Below the pieces are notes generated by a model. The model saw only the letters and a program-made list of their open reading frames with translations. It had not been told where the DNA came from and did not search any database. Made by a program: the position numbers and the translations under genes. Shown here one piece after another: positions 7,138-15,221 of a stretch of DNA of 64,000 bases. The DNA is from Paraburkholderia caribensis. Lineage in GTDB: Bacteria > Pseudomonadota > Gammaproteobacteria > Burkholderiales > Burkholderiaceae. The stretch is taken from NCBI RefSeq assembly GCF_002902945.1, contig NZ_CP026102.1, forward strand, positions 1-64,000, given 5' to 3'. Position 1 is the stretch's first letter. Each line of letters opens with the position of its first letter.

Positions 7138-8226
7138 CTATCGGTGGTGGTGACCCGTCACGCGATCCCACCCATGCCGCACGGCAGACTTGAAGCGCTC
7201 CCAGCTGCCTACCGCTTTGTCGCGCTCCCAATCCTCCCGCACGTCCGGCTCGACCTCGTCCCACGACTTATCCTGATAGCGGATCTCGCGGGCCATCGTC
7301 GCGCCGTAGTGATACGCCGGAACATACTCGTCATAGCGCAAGCCTTCGTGCGCGTACTCCGCGTCATAGTGGGTGCGGAAATCCTCTTCATACTCGAGGA
7401 ATTCATCCGGCACCTGTTGAGGCATGGCTCGCGCCGGCTCGGCGGTGTCGGGCGTCATCACGGCGCCTGAGCCGGCGATGCCCGCCGACGCAATCGCCGC
7501 AGCCGCTGGCGTATCGCCCTGAGGCGCGGCCGGCCGGCTGGCGGACGTGGGCACGCCGTAATCGGGATGCTGAACCGGCTCGTCGGGGAACGTCGTCAAG
7601 GGTTCCGGCGGCGGCATATCCGGCCGCATCACGGCACCCGCGCCCGGCGCACTCGCGGCCGCGAGGGCCTGGGCGGATGCTTCGTCGGCGGGAGGCACGC
7701 CGTGCAGCGCATCCATGCGCGCGCGGTTGCGCGCGTCTTCCTCGGCGCGCAGCACATCGCTCGACGGCTGCGCCGCTGTCGGCGTCGCGGCCAGACTGCC
7801 ACTACCCCCGATACCCAACTCGTCGAGCACCGAGTGCTCGCGTCTCGCCTCGGGCGTGGGCATCCTGGCATCGGGCGCCCGCTCGCTCACTTCGATCGCC
7901 CCGAGCTTGCTCAACGAGTTGCGCGCGAGCTCCGCATGCGATTCGCTCGCGGCGTTCACGGCCACGAGCACTGCGCCGCGCCGCACCGCATCGGTGTAGC
8001 GCTCGGCTTCGGGGGCGGTCGGGCCGGAGCTCGAGAACAGGCTCGACAGGAACCGTTCGATATTGGCAATCACGCCGGGAGAGGCATCGGCGGCTGCGTC
8101 GGCAGGCGTTTCGGGGTTCGCTTGCAGATCGATGTCGGTGGACGCGAAGCCCGTTTGCACGAGCATGTTGCGCGCACTTTCGGCCTGCGCGTAGGTGGCG
8201 AAAAGACCAATCACGGTGTGTCGCAT
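7138..8226 (-). CDS. Stress-protein-like protein (YflT/GSP17M-type N-terminus) with a long disordered middle
   Basis: A 362-residue protein. Residues 1-110 (MRHTVIGLFATYAQAESARNML..) resemble the heat/general stress YflT fold, with a gap loop before RGAVLVAVNAASESHAELA. Residues of about 120-270 are Ala/Pro-rich and disordered and contain two near copies of GAVM(R/T)PD. The C-terminal 90 residues (EEDFRTHYDAEYAHEGLRYDEY.. SWDEVEPDVREDWE) are acidic and aromatic and look like a separate conserved module. I chose the ATG at 8226 because GGAG lies nine bases upstream and the fold begins there. It has no membrane segment. The function is unknown; stress or storage roles are possible. Confidence 0.75.
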   Translation of the reverse strand: MRHTVIGLFATYAQAESARNMLVQTGFASTDIDLQANPETPADAAADASPGVIANIERFLSSLFSSSGPTAPEAERYTDAVRRGAVLVAVNAASESHAELARNSLSKLGAIEVSERAPDARMPTPEARREHSVLDELGIGGSGSLAATPTAAQPSSDVLRAEEDARNRARMDALHGVPPADEASAQALAAASAPGAGAVMRPDMPPPEPLTTFPDEPVQHPDYGVPTSASRPAAPQGDTPAAAAIASAGIAGSGAVMTPDTAEPARAMPQQVPDEFLEYEEDFRTHYDAEYAHEGLRYDEYVPAYHYGATMAREIRYQDKSWDEVEPDVREDWERDKAVGSWERFKSAVRHGWDRVTGHHHR

Positions 8227-8377
8227 GTCTGTCTCCGTCAGCTTTCTGGGTGGATACGGCAATGCACCACCGCATCCGCTGTGACGGTATACGCGCAACG
8301 TTCATGCCGGGCTTCGCGAGCGCGGCGCTACGGGAACTATCGGACAGACAGGCGCCAGCGGGGGCCGTTGCCCACGC

Positions 8378-8407
8378 AAGCGCGCCCGTCGCATGGCGCG
8401 CTTTTTT
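8378..8407 (+). terminator. Plus-strand intrinsic terminator between two minus-strand genes
   Basis: AAGCGCGCC (8378-8386) pairs with GGCGCGCTT (8395-8403), and the T-run 8402-8407 follows on the plus strand only. No plus-strand gene ends here, so it may end an antisense or small RNA transcript. Confidence 0.6.
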
Positions 8408-8445
8408 ACAAATGTAGTCGGTAATCCCCGGGGCGAAACGCCCGC

Positions 8446-10728
8446 TCAACTGGCAGGGTGAGTCGGCGTATGCGCGAGATCGCGCTGTAGCGTCTGCAGG
8501 AATTTGTCGAGCAGCGCGATATCGAACGGCTTCGACAGCACGCGCACGTCGACGTGACGCGCGCGCTCCAGCTCCTCCGCATAGCCGGTGACGAGAATCA
8601 CCGGCAGCTTCGTCTCGAAAGCCTGCACGCGTTCGGCGAGATCGATGCCGTTCAGCGTGCCGGGCATATGGATGTCGGAGATCACGAGGTCGAACGGCAA
8701 GGGCTCGCCCGTCTGCTTTTGCCTCGCGTGCGCGGCGTCGAAGCGTTCCATCGCCGCGTCGGCGTTGAACACGCAGGTCACGTCGTGGCCCATCATCTGC
8801 AGCAACGCTTCCGTGCCCGCCGCGACTTCGTCGTTGTCCTCGACGAGCAGAATGCGCAGGCCATGCGGCGCACCCATCTCTTCCGCGACGGGCTCGGCAG
8901 GCCGCTCGACTTCGGGCGCCTGGGTCGCGCGCGGCAAATACAGGCGCACCGACGTGCCCGCGCCGATCGCGCTGTCGATCGCGGCCAGCCCGCCCGAGCG
9001 CTCGCAGAACGCGAACACCTGAGGCAGGCCGAGACCTGTGCCCATGCCTTTCGGCTTGGTGGTGAAAAGCGGCTCGAACGCGCGCGACAGGATCTCCGGC
9101 GGCATCCCGACGCCCGTATCTTCCAGCGACAACTGCACGAACGCGCCCGTGATCGGAAAGCCGTCCTCGCGACGGAAGGTCACGTTGTTCGCGCGCACCG
9201 TAAAGCGTCCGCCGTTCGGCATCGCATCGCGGGCATTGACGGCGACGTTGATCAGCGCGAGTTCGAGTTCGGCGACGTCGACCTGCATCGGCCACACGCC
9301 TGTGCCCACGTCCATTACCAGCGCGACCTTCGCGCCGAGCGAAGCGCGCAGCAGATCGCGGCAGCCCGGCAGCCAGCGTTCGACGTCGAGCGTCTCGCTG
9401 CGCAAGGGCTGCTTGCGCGCCACGCCGAGCAATTGCCGCGTAAGCGACTGGCCGCTTTTGAGCGCGCGCTCGACGGCGGACAACTCGCGGTCGAACGCCG
9501 CCGCGCCGCGCCGCCGCACGATCTGCACATTGGCCGAGACGATCATCAGCAGGTTGTTGAAGTCGTGCGCGACGCTGCCGACGAGATTGCCGAGCGCTTC
9601 CATCTTGCGCGACTGCCGGTAGGCCGATTCGATCGAGCGGCGCATCGACGCTTCCGCCTGCCAGCGCTCCCACGCTTCCTCTTCTGCGCCGAGGCGCCTG
9701 AGCGACAGCCAGATCACGCACCACAGCACGACGGACGGCACGAACGTCGACAGGATGAGCACGCTCAGATGGCGATACCAGGCGGCCCAGATCGCCGACG
9801 TCCGGTAGCCGACTGTCACATACACGGGATATGAGCCGACGCGGCGAAACGCGACGATCAGCTTGTCGCCGTCGGGCGCCGAGCGTACTCGCACGACGCC
9901 CGCGCGCCGCCCTTCGGCGAGCGCGTCGGTGTAGGCGTTGTGGCGGACGGGCTCTTCCGCCTTCGACGGCATGCCGACGGGATAGCGCGCGAGCACGGCT
10001 GCGTCGGAGCGCGTCAGCGCCATCGTCATCGGCGAGTCGTTGCCGCCGAGCAACTCGCGGTAGAACGCCGCGAAGTAGCTGGGCCGCAGCGCCACCGACA
10101 CGACGCCCGCGAACCCGCCGTCCTCGCCGCGCCGCGCGACGCCCGTGTTGAACACGATCTCGCCCGCGACATGCCCGACCATCACCTTCGACACATGTTC
10201 GAGCACCTGACCGTCGCGAATGCCGACGAAATCCTCGCGATGATCGATCGATACGGGCGGCGCCGGATAAAAACGGCTGCTCGCGAGCAGCGTGCCGTCA
10301 CGGCCGAAGATCGAAACGGCCGCGACCTGCGGATAGCCGCCGCCCATGGTCTGCAGCTTCTCGTGGATCGCGCCTTCGCGTTCGCGTATGCCGTCGTCGT
10401 CCAGTCCTTGCACCAGATCGACGACGCGCGCGTCCAGCGCCTCGTTCATGTCGAACACTTTCAGCGCGTGTTCTTCCGCGACGCGCACGGTGCGCAGCGT
10501 GAGATCGGTGGCGTCGGCCTCGCGGGTGCGCAGGTCGCTGAACGCCATCGCCGCCACGAACACGCACGGCACCACGACGGCCGCCACCAGCAGCGCGATC
10601 AGCGTCAGGCGGCGGACCGCAAAGTTCTGCTCGGGTACGGCGGGAAAAAGCGCTTCGTCGGGCCGTGTGCCGATGGCACGTTCGTCGGGGGCATTCGTGT
10701 CGGCGGAATCGGGCCGGTCAGCAGTCAT
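8446..10728 (-). CDS. Hybrid sensor histidine kinase / response regulator
   Basis: A 760-residue inner-membrane kinase. A cytoplasmic acidic tail precedes TM1 (about 42-63). A periplasmic Cache-like sensor (about 65-320, with AAVSIFGRDGTLLASS) is followed by TM2 (about 326-346). The cytoplasmic part has a HisKA domain with His388 in SVAHDFNNLL, an ATPase domain with N (NVAVNARDAMP), G1 (DTGVGMPPEI) and G2 (GTGLGLPQVF) boxes, and a C-terminal receiver domain with Asp685 in DLVISDIHMPG. It is divergent from the CheY/CheC/diguanylate cyclase operon across a 720-base gap, so the two probably form one signalling unit. The ligand is not visible from sequence. Confidence 0.93.
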   Translation of the reverse strand: MTADRPDSADTNAPDERAIGTRPDEALFPAVPEQNFAVRRLTLIALLVAAVVVPCVFVAAMAFSDLRTREADATDLTLRTVRVAEEHALKVFDMNEALDARVVDLVQGLDDDGIREREGAIHEKLQTMGGGYPQVAAVSIFGRDGTLLASSRFYPAPPVSIDHREDFVGIRDGQVLEHVSKVMVGHVAGEIVFNTGVARRGEDGGFAGVVSVALRPSYFAAFYRELLGGNDSPMTMALTRSDAAVLARYPVGMPSKAEEPVRHNAYTDALAEGRRAGVVRVRSAPDGDKLIVAFRRVGSYPVYVTVGYRTSAIWAAWYRHLSVLILSTFVPSVVLWCVIWLSLRRLGAEEEAWERWQAEASMRRSIESAYRQSRKMEALGNLVGSVAHDFNNLLMIVSANVQIVRRRGAAAFDRELSAVERALKSGQSLTRQLLGVARKQPLRSETLDVERWLPGCRDLLRASLGAKVALVMDVGTGVWPMQVDVAELELALINVAVNARDAMPNGGRFTVRANNVTFRREDGFPITGAFVQLSLEDTGVGMPPEILSRAFEPLFTTKPKGMGTGLGLPQVFAFCERSGGLAAIDSAIGAGTSVRLYLPRATQAPEVERPAEPVAEEMGAPHGLRILLVEDNDEVAAGTEALLQMMGHDVTCVFNADAAMERFDAAHARQKQTGEPLPFDLVISDIHMPGTLNGIDLAERVQAFETKLPVILVTGYAEELERARHVDVRVLSKPFDIALLDKFLQTLQRDLAHTPTHPAS

Positions 10729-11452
10729 GGCGCAAGCCGCGCGCGCGGCCGGTTGAAGAGGTGTGTGTTCTCATCATAGGTTTAGTGGACCATCCGCTCG
10801 CGCGCAATGCAACAAAGCAGACGCCGAGGCCGCGCCTGCGGTGGCCGGACGCTTTAGTCATACAAGTTCGTGAATCAGCGACGAATCCGGAAGCGCAAAC
10901 GTACACAAAAGTATAAAGACGATCTTTTATCTGACAAATGCTTACGTTTCGACTCGAATCCGAGCCAAACGAGTTAAATTCGTTCGTCGAAAGCATTCTG
11001 ACGAGTTGCCTTTTCGCCAATTTGATTCGAAAATCGCGCTCAGACAAATAATCAGCCCGCCATGATCGGGCGAATTTCGTGCGGGGGACCGGGCATTGCA
11101 TGCCATGCAAGACCGGACAGACCCTCGCGCCGACCAGCGGGGCACCACGGAGCCATGAACGCCGTCTTGCCGCCGCAGCACTATCTACGGGGTAGGCTTC
11201 GAAAATGCCGGTCATTGCCGTTGTCCATTGCGTGCACGCTGCAGCGGCTGCGCGCCGCGCGCGCAGCACCAGCCGCCGGGTGCGCCCGTCGCCGCGCCAG
11301 ATGGGGTCAGCATTGTTCGTGCCGACCGTTTCGGGTTCCCGCTTCGCCGCTGCTGGAGAGGCTGCGGCGCGCGACCGCGCGAGCGGCGACTCAAGTTCGC
11401 GCGCGCAGCGCCGTTAACACGCAAGAACCCACTCCGTTTCCAGCCCGCCGCC
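10729..11452. other. Long divergent intergenic region with AT-rich stem-loop
   Basis: About 720 bases between the kinase and the CheY-like gene. From 10855 to 11060 it is clearly richer in A+T than its surroundings and contains an imperfect 60-base inverted repeat at 10937-10997. The right part is GC-rich without a supported gene. Promoters for both directions must lie here, but no hexamer pair stands out. Confidence 0.5.
10937..10997. repeat. Imperfect long inverted repeat / stem-loop
   Basis: AATGC and TTTCGAC on the left (10937-10953) match GTCGAAA and GCATT on the right (10986-10997), with a 5-base bulge on one side and further pairing of CGAAT with ATTCG inside. It could be a structured leader or an operator. 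Confidence 0.4.
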
Positions 11453-11821
11453 ATGTCTTTGCCCATTGTGATCGCCGACGATTCGCTGCTTGCCCGCAAG
11501 GTGCTCACGAAAGCATTGCCGGAAGGCTGGGATGTCGACATTACCTACGCGTCCAACGGACGCGAAGCGCTCGAGCATTATCGCAAGGGGCGCGCATCGG
11601 TGATGTTTCTGGACCTGACGATGCCCGACATGACGGGCTATCAGGTTCTGGAGGCCCTGCAGCACGAGGACCTGAACACCTTCGTGATCGTCGTGTCCGC
11701 CGATGTCCAGCCGATGGCAAGGGAACGCGTGCGCACCCTCGGCGCGGTCGCATTCATCCCCAAGCCCGTGACTACCGAGGCGGTGCTTCCCATCCTCAAG
11801 GAGTACGGGTTGTATGTCTGA
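11453..11821 (+). CDS. Single-domain CheY-like response regulator
   Basis: A 122-residue receiver domain with no output domain. It has the acidic pair D9/D10 (IADDS), the phosphoacceptor D54 (MFLDLTMPD), a Ser/Thr position in VIVVSADV and the conserved Lys in AFIPKPV near 102. The ATG at 11453 gives exactly one receiver fold; the upstream open frame has no family similarity. It overlaps the next gene by eight bases, so the two are translationally coupled. Together with the CheC-like protein it resembles the CheY/CheC phosphatase pair, but here it lies away from any flagellar or chemotaxis operon. Confidence 0.92.
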   Translation: MSLPIVIADDSLLARKVLTKALPEGWDVDITYASNGREALEHYRKGRASVMFLDLTMPDMTGYQVLEALQHEDLNTFVIVVSADVQPMARERVRTLGAVAFIPKPVTTEAVLPILKEYGLYV

Positions 11822-12437
11822 GCCAGTCCTCAACGAAGATCAGCGCGACGCGCTGCAAGAGGTCGCCAATCTGGCGATGGGCCAGGCCGCGACGCGCCTC
11901 GCTCTGCTGCTGGATGCGTTCATCGAACTGTCCGTGCCGCGCGTGCGCGTGGTCGCCGTGCGCGAGGCTGCGTCGGCGCTGCGCGAGATGACGGGCATCA
12001 ACGAGCCCGTGAGCGCCGTGCGACAGGGCTTCCGCTCGGACATCAAGGGCGAGGCGCTGGTGATCTGCCGTAGCGGCAGCATCGAGCAGCTGTGCTCGCT
12101 GGTGAGCGATCCGTATGCGAAGTCCGCATATGAGGCGACCACCCAGGAGGAGCTGGTGTTCGACGTCGCGAACATCCTGACGGGCGCGTGCGTGTCGTGC
12201 ATTCTCGACCAGCTTGGGCGCACCCCCGTGTTCTCGCAGCCGGGCCTGCTCGGAGCGGCGATGTCGCTCGACGACGTGTTCCAGCCGAATGTGCTCGCCT
12301 GGGAAGTCGCGCTGCTCGTCGAAGTGAATTTCGCGTTAGAGGATCAGAGTTTCCGCGCCCACCTCGTGATGCTGATGGCGGAAGACTCGATCCGTCATCT
12401 CAGTTCCGCGCTGGACGCACTGCTTTCCAGCATATGA
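11814..12437 (+). CDS. CheC-like chemotaxis phosphatase
   Basis: A 207-residue CheC/CheX/FliY-family protein that should dephosphorylate a CheY-type protein. The first phosphatase helix carries LQEVANLAMGQAATRL with the E-x2-N pair (about residues 16-19) and a later Pro in IELSVP. The second helix reads FDVANILTGACVSCILDQLG, with Asp in place of the usual Glu before x2-N, so the second site may be altered. It overlaps the upstream receiver by eight bases and the downstream cyclase by ATGA. The tight coupling suggests it controls the phosphorylation of the receiver encoded just before it. Confidence 0.85.
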   Translation: MSEPVLNEDQRDALQEVANLAMGQAATRLALLLDAFIELSVPRVRVVAVREAASALREMTGINEPVSAVRQGFRSDIKGEALVICRSGSIEQLCSLVSDPYAKSAYEATTQEELVFDVANILTGACVSCILDQLGRTPVFSQPGLLGAAMSLDDVFQPNVLAWEVALLVEVNFALEDQSFRAHLVMLMAEDSIRHLSSALDALLSSI

Positions 12438-13372
12438 ATGCCCCGCTTCCCACGTTGAGCGACCTGGTCGTCGAACGGGTCGGCTTCGGCATTTTCGTGC
12501 TCGACCGTCAGATGAACGTGCTGATGTGGAATCGCTTCATGCACGATCACAGCGGGCTGTCGGCACAACAGGTGGTCGGCAAGTCGATTTTCGCGAGCTT
12601 TCCGGAATTGCCGCGCGTGTGGCTCACACGCAAGCTCGAAAGCGTGTTCCAGCTCGGCAGCTTCGCGTTCAGTTCGTGGGAACAGCGCCCCTATCTGTTC
12701 AAGTTCGATCACGACCGGCCGATCACGGGCGGCGTGGATTTCATGCAGCAGGACTGCACGTTCATGCCGATCATGCGCGAGCGCGAGGTCGAGGCCGTTT
12801 GCGTGACGGTCTCCGACGTGACGCACGTCAGCATCATGCAGCGGGAGCGCGAGGAGGCCGTGGCGAAGCTGCAGGAATACGCGGACCGCGATGGGCTGAC
12901 GGGCATCGCGAACCGGCGTTACTTCGAAGCGCGTCTGCGCGACGAATACACGCGCTGGCAGCGGTACGGCGGCGATCTATCGATCCTGCTGTTCGATCTC
13001 GACCACTTCAAGAAGATCAACGACCAGTTCGGTCACGTGGTCGGCGATACCGTGCTGCGTGATATGGCGCAGCGCGTGTCGCACGTCGTGCGCGCGCAGG
13101 ATACGTTCGGGCGATTCGGCGGGGAGGAGTTTGCGCTGCTGCTGCCGTGCACGCCGCTGGAAGACGCGATGCTGGTCGCGGAGAAAATCCGCAATACGAT
13201 TGGCGACAAGCCGGTCGACGTGCAAGGCGTCGACGTGCCGGTGACGGCGAGTGTCGGCGGCGCGTCCGCGCGAGCGGGCGTGCCTGCCTACGAGGCGCTC
13301 ATCAACGAGGCGGATGCGGCGCTGTACAGCGCGAAGCGGCAGGGACGCAACCGGTCGGTTGCGTTTATCTGA
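12434..13372 (+). CDS. PAS-domain diguanylate cyclase (GGDEF)
   Basis: A 312-residue enzyme making cyclic di-GMP. Residues 8-135 form a PAS sensor (VGFGIFVLDRQMNVLMWN.. ending VTVSDVTHV), then a short coiled linker (EREEAVAKLQEYADRDGLTGIANRR). The GGDEF domain carries the active-site GGEEF at about residues 228-232. The inhibitory RxxD site (RAQD) lies exactly five residues upstream, so product inhibition is expected. It has no membrane segment. The start ATG overlaps the cheC stop as ATGA. It is the probable output of the kinase/CheY/CheC group. Confidence 0.95.
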   Translation: MNAPLPTLSDLVVERVGFGIFVLDRQMNVLMWNRFMHDHSGLSAQQVVGKSIFASFPELPRVWLTRKLESVFQLGSFAFSSWEQRPYLFKFDHDRPITGGVDFMQQDCTFMPIMREREVEAVCVTVSDVTHVSIMQREREEAVAKLQEYADRDGLTGIANRRYFEARLRDEYTRWQRYGGDLSILLFDLDHFKKINDQFGHVVGDTVLRDMAQRVSHVVRAQDTFGRFGGEEFALLLPCTPLEDAMLVAEKIRNTIGDKPVDVQGVDVPVTASVGGASARAGVPAYEALINEADAALYSAKRQGRNRSVAFI

Positions 13373-13427
13373 AGGTCTCTGGGATGTTTGCCGGCCAGCG
13401 GGCGCCGGCCCGCTGCCGCGAATCGAT

Positions 13428-13850
13428 CTACTTGCGGCTCATCCACGAGCCGATGACGCGCCACTGGCCGTCGCGGCGCGCGAAATCATCCTTGAAGGCG
13501 AACACGGCTTGCTGGCCGTCCGGCGCCATGAAGCGGTTCTCGCCCGTCACCACGGCCTGATCGCCGTCGACGCTAACTTTCATGTACTGCAGCGTTTGCG
13601 TCGAACCGGACGGTGCCGGCGATGCATTCAGCACGTCGCTCTTCGAGCGCGCCATACCGGACGGCGTGATTTCGCGATACGAGTCGTCGAGCAGCAGTTT
13701 CAGCGTGTCGCGGTCGTGATGCATGCTCGCCTGGACCCAGGCTTCTTCCATCTGGCGAATCACGGCTTCGTCGTTCTCGGCGGCGAAGGTCGGCGTCGCG
13801 AGTGCAAAAGCGGCCAAAACGGGAGCGATAAACAGCATATACAGTTTCAT
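13428..13850 (-). CDS. Secreted SnoaL-like / DUF4440 (NTF2-fold) protein
   Basis: A 140-residue protein with a clear signal peptide (MKLYMLFIAPVLAAFALATPTFA) and a mature NTF2-like fold: AVIRQMEEAWVQASMHHDRDTLKLLLDDSY, then VVTGENRF, ending DDFARRDGQWRVIGSWMSRK. Family members are small periplasmic proteins or ketosteroid-isomerase-like enzymes, and most have no known substrate. It converges with the diguanylate cyclase gene across 55 bases. Confidence 0.8.
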   Translation of the reverse strand: MKLYMLFIAPVLAAFALATPTFAAENDEAVIRQMEEAWVQASMHHDRDTLKLLLDDSYREITPSGMARSKSDVLNASPAPSGSTQTLQYMKVSVDGDQAVVTGENRFMAPDGQQAVFAFKDDFARRDGQWRVIGSWMSRK

Positions 13851-14372
13851 CTTTATTCCTTGATGCGATTTAAATCAATAATCCAATTCGGCAGTTTTTA
13901 AAACAGCAAATTAAAATCTGATCCGCGTGAATCTAAAATTTGTGTAGTGGATATTTTTATTGCGAAAAGTTAATGTGAATGGTTCAAAAGCATGCTGTGA
14001 GCGCCACACGCGGTTATCAGGCGTCCTGGTGCATTGCGTTGCGGGACTAAATGTAGTCTGTAACTAGCCAGAGGACTCTCAGACAACTCTTAATTTGAGA
14101 TAGTGTTTCGAGATCTTTTGAGTGCCTGCGCGTAGGCAGACCCGCGCATTTTGTCGCCGGTACACTTCGTTCTTCGTCGAGGCAGATCGCGATGGCACGC
14201 CCAAGCGGCTTCCCGCTGTTCCTGCGTCCGCTATGAAAGGTTGGTATACTTTTGCCCGTTTTCCGGTCTTTCGGCCGGCGTTTCGCGCGTGTCCGCGCGC
14301 GCGGGCGGCTTGCCCTGCGGGTAGGCATGACTTCTTGATCGCCCCCTCGGGGGTGTCTCAGCGGAGATCGTC
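13851..14372. other. Intergenic region upstream of the hopanoid operon
   Basis: About 520 bases. The left half is AT-rich. GGTATACT at 14243-14250 looks like an extended -10 for the hpnD operon about 120 bases before its start. A GC hairpin (CCCCCTCGGGGG, 14342-14353) lies close to the start. No gene is supported here. Confidence 0.5.
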
Positions 14373-15221
14373 TTGGCCGTTTCCAATCTCGTCGTGGACG
14401 ACACACAAACTGACGCAGCTGCTGCAAGCTCGGGCAGCTCGTTTTATCTCGCGATGCGCATCTTGCCGCCTGCGCAGCGCGACGCGATGTACCAGGTCTA
14501 CGCGTTCTGCCGCGCCGTCGACGATATCGCCGACAGCGACCTGCCGCGCGCCGAGCGCGACGCGGGCCTCGAACGCTGGCGGGCGGACATCGACGCGTGC
14601 TACGCCGGTTCGCCGCGCGCGTCGCTGCTCGAGTTGACGCGGCACATCCACACGTTTCATCTGCAGCGGGAAGACTTCCACGCGATGATCGACGGCATGG
14701 CCATGGACGCCGCCGCCGACATCTGCGCGCCCGACGAAGCCACGCTCGACCTGTACTGCGACCGTGTCGCGAGCGCAGCCGGCCGGCTATCGGTGAGGAT
14801 ATTCGGGATGCAGGAGCAGCCGGGCATCGAGTTGTCGCACCATCTGGGCCGCGCGCTGCAACTGACGAACATCCTGCGCGACATCGACGAGGACGCGGAG
14901 ATCAACCGCTGCTATCTGCCGTACGAGCTGCTGGCGCGCGAAGGCATCGCGGCGACGAATCCGCTCACGATCGCCGACGATCCCTCGCTGCCGCGCGTCT
15001 GCGCGACGCTTGCGGAGCGCGCGAAGCAGCACTTCGCCGCCGCCGACGCGATCATGGACGCGCAGCCGCGCGCGCAGGTCAAGGCGCCACGCATCATGTC
15101 GGGCGTGTATCGACTGCTGCTCGAACGCACGCTGGAACGCGGCTTCGACATTCCGCGCACGAAAGTCAGCAAGCCGAAATTGCGCATGCTGGCGATCGTG
15201 GCGCGCTACGCTTTCTTTTGA
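14373..15221 (+). CDS. hpnD: Presqualene diphosphate synthase HpnD
   Basis: A 282-residue squalene/phytoene synthase family enzyme that joins two farnesyl diphosphates to presqualene diphosphate, the first committed step of hopanoid synthesis. SGSSFYLAM and the first Asp-rich motif in YAFCRAVDDIADS are near residues 21-58. The second, LTNILRDIDEDAEINR, is near 168-183. The start is TTG at 14373 with GGAG seven bases upstream; the first ATG falls after the conserved SGSSFY block and is too late. It overlaps hpnE by one base (TGATG). The pattern fits HpnD rather than HpnC. Confidence 0.92.
   Translation: MAVSNLVVDDTQTDAAAASSGSSFYLAMRILPPAQRDAMYQVYAFCRAVDDIADSDLPRAERDAGLERWRADIDACYAGSPRASLLELTRHIHTFHLQREDFHAMIDGMAMDAAADICAPDEATLDLYCDRVASAAGRLSVRIFGMQEQPGIELSHHLGRALQLTNILRDIDEDAEINRCYLPYELLAREGIAATNPLTIADDPSLPRVCATLAERAKQHFAAADAIMDAQPRAQVKAPRIMSGVYRLLLERTLERGFDIPRTKVSKPKLRMLAIVARYAFF

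Noticed and set aside
7802..9724. A 640-codon minus-strand open frame
   Set aside because: It is out of frame with the histidine kinase, which carries all kinase motifs in the other frame. The product is low complexity.
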